DNA of 64,000 nt from Firmicutes bacterium UBA5201 (lineage in GTDB: Bacteria > Bacillota > Clostridia > Peptostreptococcales > Acidaminobacteraceae): NCBI GenBank assembly GCA_002412775.1, contig DHVT01000007.1:1-64000 (forward strand), given 5' to 3'. The stretch's first letter is position 1. Every line of letters begins with the position of its first letter. A program made the translations under genes and the position numbers. Below are positions 23,612 through 32,486 of this stretch, piece after piece. The notes beneath the pieces are model-generated. The model saw nothing but the letters and a program-made list of their open reading frames with translations. It did not search any database and was not told the origin of the DNA.

Positions 23612-24709
23612 GTGATTGAGAAAATAATCAAATACATCATTACTTTTGTTGGATTTTGTGTCGGTGTTGGTACCGGGATCTATTTGACGGATTTTGTTTA
23701 TGAAAGGGACCTTTTTAATCTTCATCGTATGGTTTATACGATATCATTGCCATTTTTATTCGGACTTATTTTTACCATTATTACTTTTTTCATTTCTAAA
23801 TTGATGATTGCCCTAGGAAAAAAACTTGCACAGTATACCCAAACGGAACTTGAGAAAATTCCTCAGCATGAGTTGTTGTTCATGTTTGGAGGTCTCGTAC
23901 TTGGATTGGTGGTTGCTTTTCTAATAAGCGGATTGTTTGAAATCATTCCGATACCAATGGTCGCAAGTGCACTTAAAATATTGGCATATATATTCTTGGG
24001 TTATTTGGGAATCAATATCGCACAAAGGAATTCGAAAGATCCATCCAAGCTTGGTGAGTTTTCAAAACGAATCAATGTGGGAAAACAAATCAAAGAAAAA
24101 GGTGGGACTTATGGTGCCAAACCGAAGATCTTGGACACAAGTGTCATCATCGACGGACGCATCGCCGATATTTGCAAGACGGGATTCATAGAGGGTGATA
24201 TCATCATTCCTGAATTTGTCCTAAGGGAACTCAGACATATAGCGGATTCATCGGACGGACTCAAGCGCAATAGGGGAAGAAGAGGTCTTGATATTCTCAA
24301 GATCATTCAGAAGGAACTTCCGATTGATGTCAAGATCATTGATGAGGACTTTGAGGATATTTCAGAAGTTGACGTGAAATTGATCAAGCTTGCACAAAAG
24401 ATGAATGCAAGCATTGTAACAAACGACTTTAACCTCAATAAGGTCGCTTCACTTCAGGAAGTGCATATACTCAATATCAATGAGCTGGCAAACGCAGTGA
24501 AACCTGTCGTTCTGCCGGGTGAGGAAATGCTGGTTCAAATTATCAAAGAGGGTAAGGAAAACAATCAGGGCGTATCCTATCTCGATGATGGAACAATGAT
24601 CGTTGTCGAAGATGGTCGAAAATTCATCAACGAGAACATACAGGTCATCGTAACAAGCGTTCTACAAACATCCGCGGGACGTATGATTTTCGCGAAATCC
24701 AAAAATTGA
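23612..24709 (+). CDS. PIN-TRAM domain membrane protein (YacL-like)
   Basis: The protein has 365 residues from GTG 23612, preceded by GGAGGG. Four predicted membrane helices (about 1-130) are followed by a PIN nuclease domain starting KILDTSVIIDGRIADICKTG, with the acidic residues expected for metal binding (D in LDTS and VTNDFNLN). A C-terminal TRAM segment (about 295-360) may bind RNA. It is probably a membrane-attached ribonuclease-like protein. YacL of B. subtilis has the same layout and the same neighbours. Its substrate is unknown. Confidence 0.9.
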   Translation: MIEKIIKYIITFVGFCVGVGTGIYLTDFVYERDLFNLHRMVYTISLPFLFGLIFTIITFFISKLMIALGKKLAQYTQTELEKIPQHELLFMFGGLVLGLVVAFLISGLFEIIPIPMVASALKILAYIFLGYLGINIAQRNSKDPSKLGEFSKRINVGKQIKEKGGTYGAKPKILDTSVIIDGRIADICKTGFIEGDIIIPEFVLRELRHIADSSDGLKRNRGRRGLDILKIIQKELPIDVKIIDEDFEDISEVDVKLIKLAQKMNASIVTNDFNLNKVASLQEVHILNINELANAVKPVVLPGEEMLVQIIKEGKENNQGVSYLDDGTMIVVEDGRKFINENIQVIVTSVLQTSAGRMIFAKSKN

Positions 24710-24716
24710 AATTGAT

Positions 24717-24751
24717 AAGAAGGTTATTTGACCTTCTTTATCTTTTTTTTG
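24717..24751 (+). terminator. Terminator between yacL-like gene and ispD
   Basis: AAGAAGGT and ACCTTCTT form an 8-bp stem followed by TATCTTTTTTTT. TATAAT at 24753-24758 directly follows. With TTGACC (24728-24733) inside the hairpin it could be a promoter, though the 19-nt spacing is long. Confidence 0.8.
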
Positions 24752-24793
24752 GTATAATGTAGGCGAACATATTGACAGAAAGAGAGAAAAAAG

Positions 24794-25510
24794 ATGTACG
24801 ATGGCAATCAAATTGGAGCAATTATTCCTGCCGCGGGAACAGGCAGCAGGATGCAATCCGGTGAAAAAAAGCAGTTCATGGTATTGAGTGATAGAGAAAT
24901 ACTGGAATGGACACTTGTAAACATTTTAAAAGAGGCAATCATTGATGTGGTTTGGGTTGTTGTACCGAAGGACGCGTTAGGTTCCGTTGAGGCAAAACTC
25001 ATTAGGTGGCGGAAGAAATATGGCTTCCATCAAATGATACATGTCGTTGAAGGTGGATCGAACAGACAGGAGTCTGTCCATAGAGCTTTGAAATGTATTC
25101 CTGATTCGATAGAATGGGTCGTGGTGCATGATGGGGTTCGACCTTTTGTGGATATCAAGTGGCTGGATAGAAATCTGAAATATTTGGCTGAGTTTGATTC
25201 GATTGTGTCTGCTTTGCCATCGACGGATACCCTCAAAATTGTGGACAATTGCAATGTTGTACGGACAACATTGAATCGAGAAGAGATCTGGAGTGTTCAG
25301 ACTCCTCAGGTTTTTAAACATTCCGATCTTAGGAAAGTGCATGATAGGGCAAGCCAAGATCGGTTTTTCGGAACTGATGATGCGAGTCTTATGGAAAAAT
25401 ATGATTATAAAGTATTGTTATGTGAAGGCGAAAAATCCAATATAAAAATAACCACTCCACTCGATCTGATTTTCGGTCAGGCCATTTTGGAATGGTTATC
25501 CAAGGAGTGA
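24794..25510 (+). CDS. ispD: 2-C-methyl-D-erythritol 4-phosphate cytidylyltransferase
   Basis: The protein has 238 residues. The nucleotide-binding start IIPAAGTGSRMQSGEKKQF carries the Gly-rich loop and conserved Arg and Lys. VVVHDGVRPFV and the later TDDASLME are further family motifs. It performs the third step of the non-mevalonate isoprenoid pathway, forming CDP-methylerythritol. It overlaps the region just before ispF, so the two are cotranscribed. Confidence 0.94.
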   Translation: MYDGNQIGAIIPAAGTGSRMQSGEKKQFMVLSDREILEWTLVNILKEAIIDVVWVVVPKDALGSVEAKLIRWRKKYGFHQMIHVVEGGSNRQESVHRALKCIPDSIEWVVVHDGVRPFVDIKWLDRNLKYLAEFDSIVSALPSTDTLKIVDNCNVVRTTLNREEIWSVQTPQVFKHSDLRKVHDRASQDRFFGTDDASLMEKYDYKVLLCEGEKSNIKITTPLDLIFGQAILEWLSKE

Positions 25511-25515
25511 TACGA

Positions 25516-25995
25516 ATGAGAATCGGAATGGGATATGATGTCCACCAATTGGTGGAAGGCAGGGAGCTTATACTGGGTGGTGTGAACATTCCTTTTGAAA
25601 AAGGTTTGCTCGGGCATTCGGATGCGGATGTATTGCTTCATGCCATTATGGATGCGTTGCTTGGTGCCATGGCGCTCGGTGATATCGGCAGACATTTTCC
25701 CGATACGTCGGATGAGTTTAAAGACATATCCAGTGTGTTACTTTTAAGGAAAGTAGCTGAAACAATGGAAGAACATCGATATTCAATTGTCAACGTGGAT
25801 GCGACTATTGTGGCACAGCAACCTAAAATGGCTCCTCACATCGAGTCAATGAGAAAAATCATCTCCGAAGTGATGGGTTGTGAGCTGGACCAGGTGAACA
25901 TAAAAGCGACAACAACCGAAAAATTGGGGTTCGAGGGTGCCGGTCTGGGAATTTCCAGCCAAGCGATCGTACTCCTGAAAAAAATGGAGGTATAA
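25516..25995 (+). CDS. ispF: 2-C-methyl-D-erythritol 2,4-cyclodiphosphate synthase
   Basis: The protein has 159 residues from ATG 25516, preceded by AAGGAG; the upstream in-frame ATG at 25492 lies inside ispD. MRIGMGYDVHQLVEGRELIL carries the Asp-x-His metal ligands, and GHSDADVLLHAIMDALLGA is the conserved core. It cyclises CDP-methylerythritol 2-phosphate. The start is 6 nt after ispD. Confidence 0.95.
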   Translation: MRIGMGYDVHQLVEGRELILGGVNIPFEKGLLGHSDADVLLHAIMDALLGAMALGDIGRHFPDTSDEFKDISSVLLLRKVAETMEEHRYSIVNVDATIVAQQPKMAPHIESMRKIISEVMGCELDQVNIKATTTEKLGFEGAGLGISSQAIVLLKKMEV

Positions 25996-26253
25996 ATGTC
26001 TGAGCATTACAAGTTCTTTCAAAATAATGTGTGCGAATTCTTCCCATGCCACAAAAATGTGGTCGAAGAGGAGTTCAACTGTCTTTTTTGCTATTGTCCA
26101 CTTTATATGCTCAAGAATGAATGCGGTGGAGATTTCAAGATGACAAATGGCATCAAGGACTGCAGTGATTGCACCAAACCTCATGATTCTGGCAGTTATG
26201 CCTATATAATGTCGGGGATGAAGAAGGTCATTGAAAGAGGTTCTGATTTTTAG
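25996..26253 (+). CDS. Cysteine-rich small domain protein
   Basis: The protein has 85 residues with nine Cys, including CEFFPCHK, CLFCYCP and CSDC, and looks metal binding. It matches the cysteine-rich small domain family as I know it. The role is unknown; in other Clostridia the family occurs near cobalamin or housekeeping genes. The ATG follows the ispF stop directly with AATGGAGG overlapping the end of ispF. It is translated as part of the isp operon. Confidence 0.8.
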   Translation: MSEHYKFFQNNVCEFFPCHKNVVEEEFNCLFCYCPLYMLKNECGGDFKMTNGIKDCSDCTKPHDSGSYAYIMSGMKKVIERGSDF

Positions 26254-26287
26254 TATAATAGGCGAGAAGAAAGAGGAGGCAAACGTT

Positions 26288-27778
26288 ATGAAGCCCAGAT
26301 TGAGATTTGCGCCGAGCCCTACCGGTTATGTACATATAGGTGGTCTGAGAACGGCGTTATATAATTTTTTATATGCGAAACAAAATGAAGGTACTTATCT
26401 GATTCGAGTTGAAGATACCGACCAAACCAGATTCGTTGAAGGTGCTATCGAGGGCATGATCAACTCCATGCAATGGGCTGGGGTTGTCCATGATGAAGGC
26501 CCGTTTATTGAAGAGGGCACTCATCACGTTATTGAAAAGGGAGAATTCGGACCTTACATTCAGTCGCACAGACTGGAACTTTATAAAAAACACTCGGATC
26601 AATTGATTGAATCAGGGCATGCCTATCATTGCTTCTGTACCAAGGAACGTTTGGAGCAAGTCCGTGAAAAACAGAAGTCTGAAGGCCTGACGCCTAAATA
26701 TGATGGGTTTTGCAGACAACTTTCCAAAACTGAGGTAGACGAGAAACTGGCTGCAGGGCTCCCTCACGTGGTGCGATTGAAATTGCCGGAAGGTAGGACG
26801 ATTGAATTCAATGACGCCATCAAGGGGCATATAGCGGTGAATACGGATGACATGGACGATCAGGTTTTGATGAAGACTGACGGATTCCCGACTTATCACA
26901 TGGCTGTAGTTGTCGATGATCATTTTATGGGAATAACACATGTTGTACGAGGTGACGAATGGTTGATCTCCACACCTAAGCACATTTACACTTATGAGGC
27001 TTTCGGATGGGAAGCGCCTCAATTCGTGCACTTGCCTGTCATTTTGGGACAATCCAAAAAGAAACTCAGCAAACGTGAAGGTGATGTTTCAGTTGAAGAC
27101 TTCAAGCGTAAAGGATATTTGCCTGAAGCTTTGATCAATTACATCGCTCTTGTGGGATGGTCACCGGATGATGGTGAAGAGATCATGGATATGCAGACTT
27201 TGATCCATAAGTTCTCATTTGATAGAGTATCAAAATCCAGTGGCGTATTCGATGTGGAAAAACTCAATTGGATGAACAACCAATACATCAGGAATTACGA
27301 TTTGGACCAACTGACATTGCTTTCGAAAGCTTATTTTGTAGAGAGTGGATTTGCAAGTGAGTCTGAATTCGATGTTGATTTCTCGAAATTCAGAAACATC
27401 GTCGACATCCTGAGAGAGCGACTTAACAAGTTGAATGAGATCTCAGACTACTACAATCTGTTCAATGTGAATACGATAGAACTTGAAGACGATGAGGCAA
27501 GAGAAATGATTGAAATGCCACATGTGTCAGAGATGCTGGAGTGCTTTTCCAAAAAGGTGTCTGAATTGGAAGTTATTACAGCCGAGGATGTTAAAAGTCT
27601 GCTTAAGGAAGTCCAGAAAGAAACTGGCCATAAAGGCAAGAACCTGTTTATGCCGGTTCGAGTCGCATTGACCGGACAGGTACACGGTCCCGATATCGCC
27701 AAGGTGATGGAGGTCATAGGGTGTGCGAACATTATTCAGCGTATCGATTACAGCATAAGGAACTTGTGTGTCAAATAA
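26288..27778 (+). CDS. gltX: Glutamate-tRNA ligase
   Basis: The protein has 496 residues from ATG 26288 with GAGGAGG upstream; the longer frame overlaps the Cys-rich gene. PSPTGYVHIGG is the class I HIGH motif and SKKKLSKREGD holds the KMSKS-type motif. A CHCF-like Cys (YHCFC) occurs in the stem-contact region. It charges tRNA-Glu, and in organisms without GlnRS also tRNA-Gln. The C-terminal helical anticodon-binding domain is complete. Confidence 0.95.
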   Translation: MKPRLRFAPSPTGYVHIGGLRTALYNFLYAKQNEGTYLIRVEDTDQTRFVEGAIEGMINSMQWAGVVHDEGPFIEEGTHHVIEKGEFGPYIQSHRLELYKKHSDQLIESGHAYHCFCTKERLEQVREKQKSEGLTPKYDGFCRQLSKTEVDEKLAAGLPHVVRLKLPEGRTIEFNDAIKGHIAVNTDDMDDQVLMKTDGFPTYHMAVVVDDHFMGITHVVRGDEWLISTPKHIYTYEAFGWEAPQFVHLPVILGQSKKKLSKREGDVSVEDFKRKGYLPEALINYIALVGWSPDDGEEIMDMQTLIHKFSFDRVSKSSGVFDVEKLNWMNNQYIRNYDLDQLTLLSKAYFVESGFASESEFDVDFSKFRNIVDILRERLNKLNEISDYYNLFNVNTIELEDDEAREMIEMPHVSEMLECFSKKVSELEVITAEDVKSLLKEVQKETGHKGKNLFMPVRVALTGQVHGPDIAKVMEVIGCANIIQRIDYSIRNLCVK

Positions 27779-27795
27779 TCAAACCAATAATTCGT

Positions 27796-27830
27796 GGGGG
27801 CCGTTGTATCCATTACAATTGCCCCCACTG
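27796..27830 (+). other. GC-rich hairpin between gltX and mrnC
   Basis: GTGGGGGC and GCCCCCAC form a perfect 8-bp stem around a 19-nt loop with no T run after it. It lies in the 83-nt gap between gltX and mrnC. It could slow polymerase, protect an mRNA end or be a processing site. Confidence 0.55.
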
Positions 27831-27861
27831 TTCTAAACAATATTCGGGTGAAGAGGCAATT

Positions 27862-28326
27862 ATGAACGATTTTTTAGAGAATGCTGAATTGAATAGTTTA
27901 TCGGATATGGATGTTAGAATGATGAATCCGCTGAAGTTGGCTTTTTTGGGTGATGCCATCTATGAAGCTTACATCAGAACATACCTGATCAGTCAATTTG
28001 TGCTGACACCACATGAAATGTCCAAAAGAGCCAAGCAATATGTCAATGCAAACGCACAGGCGACGGCAGTACATAGGCTGAGGGAATCTTTCAATGAAGA
28101 TGAATGGCAGATGATCAAGCGAGGAAGAAATCAGAAGTCCAATACGGTTCCCAAAAATGCGCTCTTGTCAGACTACAGATACGCAACCGGTTATGAGGCA
28201 TTGATCGGCTATCTTTATTTGACCAATCGAAAGGAACGCTTATATGAAATCGTTCACTTGACCATAAGAGCCATTGATTTTGAAGAAAATTCAATAAAGG
28301 ATATCGGTGAACACAATGAAACGTAA
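27862..28326 (+). CDS. mrnC: Mini-ribonuclease III (MrnC)
   Basis: The protein has 154 residues from ATG 27862, preceded by GAAGAGG. The longer frame back to 27721 overlaps gltX and is not used. PLKLAFLGDAIYEAYIRTYL is the RNase III-like catalytic segment with conserved Asp. There is no double-strand RNA-binding domain, as expected for Mini-III, which matures 23S rRNA. In many Firmicutes cysS lies between gltX and mrnC; it does not here. Confidence 0.92.
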   Translation: MNDFLENAELNSLSDMDVRMMNPLKLAFLGDAIYEAYIRTYLISQFVLTPHEMSKRAKQYVNANAQATAVHRLRESFNEDEWQMIKRGRNQKSNTVPKNALLSDYRYATGYEALIGYLYLTNRKERLYEIVHLTIRAIDFEENSIKDIGEHNET

Positions 28327-28618
28327 GGATAGGATTTTAATCGGGGTGACACTGATTGTCTTGATCATATTGGGATACAAGTCCTTTGTCTTGGATCCGG
28401 TGGATACGGAAGACCCCAAGGATGAGGCTGTCGTTGTCAGAATGCAGGAAGTTCTCGATGAGAGGCATTCCAATATCCTCTATAAAACAGGAATCTTGAA
28501 GTTTAGGATTACAGATGTGAAAGTCGAAGATGAAGATGATTTCACAGGACGTTATAGAAAATACCTGATTGGGATTCTCCCATTCGGGGATTCGTATTTT
28601 TCCTCAGATGAACAATAG
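28307..28618 (+). CDS. Small single-pass membrane protein, unrecognised
   Basis: The protein has up to 103 residues. The frame overlaps the end of mrnC by 20 nt. GTG 28307 has AAGGA 5 nt upstream, and ATG 28316 is the alternative. A membrane segment (about 12-27, ILIGVTLIVLIILGY) is followed by a charged, acidic extracytoplasmic part. No family recognised. It sits tightly between mrnC and thyX and so is cotranscribed with them. Confidence 0.65.
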   Translation: MNTMKRKDRILIGVTLIVLIILGYKSFVLDPVDTEDPKDEAVVVRMQEVLDERHSNILYKTGILKFRITDVKVEDEDDFTGRYRKYLIGILPFGDSYFSSDEQ

Positions 28619-28630
28619 GAGGTCAATTTG

Positions 28631-29389
28631 ATGAAGGTTAAGCTTATTGCTCATACCCCTGAACCGGAAAAGGTGATTGCAGCATCCGCCAAGCTCTGTT
28701 ATTCCCCTGTCGGCATTGAAACTTTATATGAAAACCTGGATGATGAATCATCCGGTGTTTTTTTGGACAAATTGATGGAGTATGGACACTTTTCTCCACT
28801 AGAACATATTTCGTTCACTTTTGCGATAGAAGGGGTCAGCAGGGTGTTGACCCATCAACTTGTCAGACATAGAATCGCATCTTACTCCCAACAATCACAG
28901 CGATACGTTAAACTTGAAGCTTTTGAGTACATCATCCCACCGGCCATTGGGTCCAATCCGGAAGTGCGTAAGTTGTTTGAACAGGCTATGGCAGATGATC
29001 AAAAGGTTTATGACACTATTGCCGACAAGTTGGAAGAAGATTATTATTTAAAATACATCGAAAAAGGGTATAGTGAAAAGAAGGCAAGATCCCAAGCTGA
29101 AAAAGCGGCAGTTGAGGATGCGAGGTTTGTATTTCCTAACGCTTGTGAAACAAAAATTGTTGTGAGCATGAATGCGAGAAGCCTAATCAATTTCTTCAAT
29201 CATCGATGTTGCAATAGAGCGCAATGGGAGATTCGTGAACTTGCGACGGAGATACTCCGAATAGTCAAGCAGGTCGCACCAAACGTGTTTGGAAGTGCGG
29301 GGCCGAAGTGTTTGGTTGGTCCGTGTCCAGAAGGAAAAATGACTTGTGGAGCGATAGCGGATGTACGAGCTTCTTTCGGAGTATTGTAG
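28631..29389 (+). CDS. thyX: Flavin-dependent thymidylate synthase
   Basis: The protein has 252 residues from ATG 28631 with AGGAGG 8 nt upstream. RHRIASYSQQSQRYV matches the ThyX motif RHR-x7-S-x-R. It methylates dUMP to dTMP using folate and FADH2. With the class II reductase earlier in the window it supplies DNA precursors. It lies in the usual clostridial order before rlmB. Confidence 0.96.
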   Translation: MKVKLIAHTPEPEKVIAASAKLCYSPVGIETLYENLDDESSGVFLDKLMEYGHFSPLEHISFTFAIEGVSRVLTHQLVRHRIASYSQQSQRYVKLEAFEYIIPPAIGSNPEVRKLFEQAMADDQKVYDTIADKLEEDYYLKYIEKGYSEKKARSQAEKAAVEDARFVFPNACETKIVVSMNARSLINFFNHRCCNRAQWEIRELATEILRIVKQVAPNVFGSAGPKCLVGPCPEGKMTCGAIADVRASFGVL

Positions 29390-29405
29390 ATAAAGGAAGG
29401 TATGA

Positions 29406-30152
29406 ATGGAAGATATAATATATGGAAGAAATCCTGTTTTAGAGGCACTGGAATCGGGTCATGAAATCAATAGGATCATTGTGCTGGAAAACACCAAAGA
29501 TAAACCGATTCAAAAGATCATAGACATATCCAAGGAACGAAAGTATTTGATCCAGTATCTGGATCGTAAGAAAATGGATCGAATCACAGATGGTGAAAAT
29601 CATCAGGGTGTGATCGCATACGTAGCGCCTTATCATTATCATGAGGTGGAAGATCTGATTGAAATCGCCAAATCCAAAGGCGAAGAACCATTTTTGATCA
29701 TTTGCGATGAAATCACCGACCCCCACAACTTGGGCAGCATCATCAGAACTGCAAATGCTGTCGGAGCCCATGGTGTGATCATACCTAAAAGAAGGAGCGC
29801 GCTCATCAATCAGACCGTTGTGAAGACTTCTTGCGGAGCAGTTGAATACGTCCCTGTAGCGAAAGTGACAAACATCACCCAGACCATTGAAGAGTTGAAA
29901 ACGTATGGATTATGGATCGTCGGTACGGACATGGACGCTCAAAATTATTGCGATGCAAAACTTACTGGAAGCATAGGTGTGGTAATTGGCAATGAGGGCA
30001 AGGGCATCAGCAGACTTGTCAAAGAAAAATGCGATTTCATGGTATCGCTTCCGATGTTCGGAAAAGTGAGTTCGCTCAATGCCGCTGTAGCGGGCGCCGT
30101 AGTGATGTACGAGGTGGTGAGACAGCGCCAATCGAAAATCGCACAACAATAA
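29406..30152 (+). CDS. rlmB: 23S rRNA 2'-O-methyltransferase RlmB (TrmH family)
   Basis: The protein has 248 residues. A short N-terminal substrate-binding domain begins MEDIIYGRNPVLEAL, followed by the SPOUT domain. Its motifs are DEITDPHNLGSIIRTANAVG, VIGNEGKGISRLVKEKCD and LPMFGKVSSLNAAVAGAV, the three TrmH signatures. By family it methylates G2251 of 23S rRNA, although TrmH paralogues can target other sites. AGGAAGG precedes the ATG. Confidence 0.93.
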   Translation: MEDIIYGRNPVLEALESGHEINRIIVLENTKDKPIQKIIDISKERKYLIQYLDRKKMDRITDGENHQGVIAYVAPYHYHEVEDLIEIAKSKGEEPFLIICDEITDPHNLGSIIRTANAVGAHGVIIPKRRSALINQTVVKTSCGAVEYVPVAKVTNITQTIEELKTYGLWIVGTDMDAQNYCDAKLTGSIGVVIGNEGKGISRLVKEKCDFMVSLPMFGKVSSLNAAVAGAVVMYEVVRQRQSKIAQQ

Positions 30153-30230
30153 TTTCGATTGCTTGGTTCGATGGAGTGAACAACTTTGAATCCGTTGGAA
30201 AAATATTGAAGTTTGACTCTTGATGATGAC

Positions 30231-30260
30231 TTGACGTCAGGATTGTGAATAATATATAAT
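30231..30260 (+). promoter_or_regulatory. Promoter of sigH
   Basis: TTGACG (30231-30236) and TATAAT (30255-30260) with an 18-nt spacing lie 53 nt before the sigH start. Confidence 0.7.
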
Positions 30261-30313
30261 GATTTTATGACTTGTTAAGAATCCGTTTCCAACATTTGAG
30301 GAGGACAGCTTTG

Positions 30314-30952
30314 ATGGAGCCAATTGAGACTGCGACATGGTATAATCACGACAGCTTTGATGAAGAAATTGTGGTCGAACTTGCACGTAAAGGTGACCCC
30401 AAAGCTCAAGAGCAGCTGATCAGAAAGTACAAGAATTTTGTTAGAAGCAAAGCGAGAGCCTATTTTCTTATCGGGGCGGATCGTGAGGATATTGTACAAG
30501 AAGGGATGATCGGTCTTTTCAAAGCGATAAGAGATTTTCAACCGGACAAGGTCACTTCATTCAGATCGTTTGCGGAACTTTGTATCAAGAGGCAGATCAT
30601 TACGGCTATCAAAACTGCTACGAGACAAAAGCACATTCCACTCAATTCATACGTCTCACTCAACAAACCGATCTTTGATGAGGAGTCGGACAGGACGCTT
30701 TATGATATGATGATGAACAGTAAGGAACTCAATCCTGAACATCTGGTCATCAAAAGGGAAGAATTGAGCCAGATTGAGGAAAAAATGGGTGAGGTGCTCA
30801 GTGACCTCGAATGGAAAGTTCTCAACGCGTATCTTGAAGGAAAGTCATACAATGAGATATCCCTGGAAATGGACAAGCATGTGAAATCTGTTGACAATGC
30901 GCTTCAAAGAGTTAAAAAGAAGCTTGAGAAATTTTTGGTGAATTTGAATTAG
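30314..30952 (+). CDS. sigH: RNA polymerase sigma-H-type factor
   Basis: The protein has 212 residues from ATG 30314 with GAGGAGGAC upstream. The region 2 core GADREDIVQEGMIGLFKAIR and a region 4 helix-turn-helix (GKSYNEISLEMDKHVKSVDN) are present. Gene order rlmB-sigH-tuf-rpmG-secE matches the sigH locus of Clostridia, where the factor directs stationary-phase genes. The promoter consensus used here cannot be told. Confidence 0.93.
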   Translation: MEPIETATWYNHDSFDEEIVVELARKGDPKAQEQLIRKYKNFVRSKARAYFLIGADREDIVQEGMIGLFKAIRDFQPDKVTSFRSFAELCIKRQIITAIKTATRQKHIPLNSYVSLNKPIFDEESDRTLYDMMMNSKELNPEHLVIKREELSQIEEKMGEVLSDLEWKVLNAYLEGKSYNEISLEMDKHVKSVDNALQRVKKKLEKFLVNLN

Positions 30953-31020
30953 TGCGTTCATAGGCAAGCGCAAAAGTGCTTGTTGAAATATATATAAGTT
31001 AACAAGGGAGGAAGAAATCC

Positions 31021-32211
31021 ATGGCAAAGCAAAAATTTGAAAGAAACAAGCCACACTGTAATGTTGGAACAATCGGTCACGTTGACCACGGTAAAACAAC
31101 TCTTACAGCTGCTATCACAAAAGTTTTATTCGAGAAATACGGTTTAGGCGCAAAAGTAGACTTTGACAACATCGATAAAGCACCAGAAGAGAGAGAAAGA
31201 GGAATCACTATCTCTACTGCTCACGTCGAGTACGAAACTCCAGCTAGACACTACGCTCACGTAGACTGTCCAGGTCACGCCGACTACGTAAAGAACATGA
31301 TCACAGGAGCCGCTCAAATGGACGGATCCATCCTTGTTGTTTCCGCAGCTGACGGTCCAATGCCACAAACTAGAGAGCATATCCTTCTTTCAAGACAAGT
31401 TGGCGTTCCATACATCGTTGTTTTCTTGAACAAATGTGACATGGTAGACGACGAAGAATTGCTTGAGCTTGTTGAAATGGAAGTAAGAGACCTTTTAACA
31501 GAATACGATTTCCCGGGTGATGACACACCAATCATCAGAGGATCGGCTCTTAAAGCGCTTGAAGGCGAACCAGAGTGGGCTCAGAAGATCATCGAATTGT
31601 TCGATATCGTTGACACATACATCCCGCAACCTGTAAGAGCAACAGACAAACCTTTCTTGATGCCAGTTGAAGACGTATTCTCGATCACCGGTCGTGGTAC
31701 AGTAGCAACAGGTAGAATCGAAAGAGGCGTCATAAAAGTTCAAGAAGAAGTTGAACTCGTAGGTCTCGCTGAAGCACCAAGAAAGCTCGTCGTAACAGGC
31801 GTAGAGATGTTCAAGAAGCTTCTTGATGAAGGTCAAGCAGGCGATAACTGTGGTCTTCTTTTAAGAGGCATCCAAAGAACAGAAATCGAAAGAGGACAAG
31901 TTCTTGCAAAACCGGGAACTATCCACCCACATACAAAGTTCGAAGCACAAGTATACGTTCTTACTAAAGAAGAAGGCGGAAGACATACACCGTTCTTCAA
32001 AGGTTACAGACCACAATTCTTCTTCAGAACAACAGACGTAACCGGATCAATCGACTTGCCACCAGGCGTTGAAATGTGTATGCCTGGAGACAACATCGAA
32101 ATGAACATCGAACTGATCGCACCAATCGCGGTAGAAGAGGGTTTAAGATTCTCTATCCGTGAAGGAGGTAGAACAGTAGGTGCAGGTTCTGTAATCAAGA
32201 TTACAGACTAA
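31021..32211 (+). CDS. tuf: Elongation factor Tu (copy 1)
   Basis: The protein has 396 residues with GHVDHGKTTL (G1), DCPGHADY (G3) and NKCD (G4), then domains 2 and 3. It delivers aminoacyl-tRNA to the ribosome. It differs from the copy at 46760 by only five residues (Ile/Val about 237, Ala/Ser, Glu/Gln, Pro/Ala, last Asp/Asn). GGGAGGAAG precedes the ATG. It is followed by a terminator, so it is separate from the rpmG-secE-nusG unit. Confidence 0.99.
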   Translation: MAKQKFERNKPHCNVGTIGHVDHGKTTLTAAITKVLFEKYGLGAKVDFDNIDKAPEERERGITISTAHVEYETPARHYAHVDCPGHADYVKNMITGAAQMDGSILVVSAADGPMPQTREHILLSRQVGVPYIVVFLNKCDMVDDEELLELVEMEVRDLLTEYDFPGDDTPIIRGSALKALEGEPEWAQKIIELFDIVDTYIPQPVRATDKPFLMPVEDVFSITGRGTVATGRIERGVIKVQEEVELVGLAEAPRKLVVTGVEMFKKLLDEGQAGDNCGLLLRGIQRTEIERGQVLAKPGTIHPHTKFEAQVYVLTKEEGGRHTPFFKGYRPQFFFRTTDVTGSIDLPPGVEMCMPGDNIEMNIELIAPIAVEEGLRFSIREGGRTVGAGSVIKITD

Positions 32212-32292
32212 TTAAAAAAAACTTGATTTTTAACGGGATATGCGTTAGAATATCATGAGTGTTTAAGGTCTTAATCCAAAATGACATGTAAT

Positions 32293-32326
32293 AAGGACTA
32301 GTGGCAACTAGTCCTTATTTAACTTT
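32293..32326 (+). terminator. Terminator after tuf copy 1
   Basis: AAGGACTAGT-GGCA-ACTAGTCCTT is a 10-bp perfect stem followed by ATTTAACTTTTT. The T run is interrupted, but no gene is nearer to claim the hairpin. Confidence 0.75.
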
Positions 32327-32384
32327 TTCAAACGATTTGAATTATTGTTAACATTATTTCAGCGCAAAAAGTGTTGAGGTTTTA

Positions 32385-32413
32385 TTGACATGCAAAACGT
32401 TTTGTGGTAGGTT
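32385..32413 (+). promoter_or_regulatory. Promoter of rpmG-secE-nusG
   Basis: TTGACA (32385-32390) and TAGGTT (32408-32413) are 17 nt apart. The -10 is weak, but the -35 is perfect. The leader after it contains GTGC-N8-GCAC (32440-32456 region). Confidence 0.6.
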
Positions 32414-32486
32414 AAATTAGTGATGTTATAGTGGATGGAGTGTGCATTGCCAGGCACGGACAATAGTCGGTTTAGGAGGTGTCGAA

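Noticed and set aside
27796..27830. Hairpin as a T-box or terminator
   Set aside because: No T-box sequence (AGGGTGGNACCGCG-like) and no T run is present.
27721..27861. N-terminal extension of MrnC with a CPHC motif
   Set aside because: It overlaps gltX in another frame and the GC-rich hairpin; Mini-III proteins do not carry such an extension.
30029..30223. 64-codon open frame overlapping the end of rlmB
   Set aside because: It is mostly antiphase reading of rlmB with no ribosome-binding site and no family resemblance.
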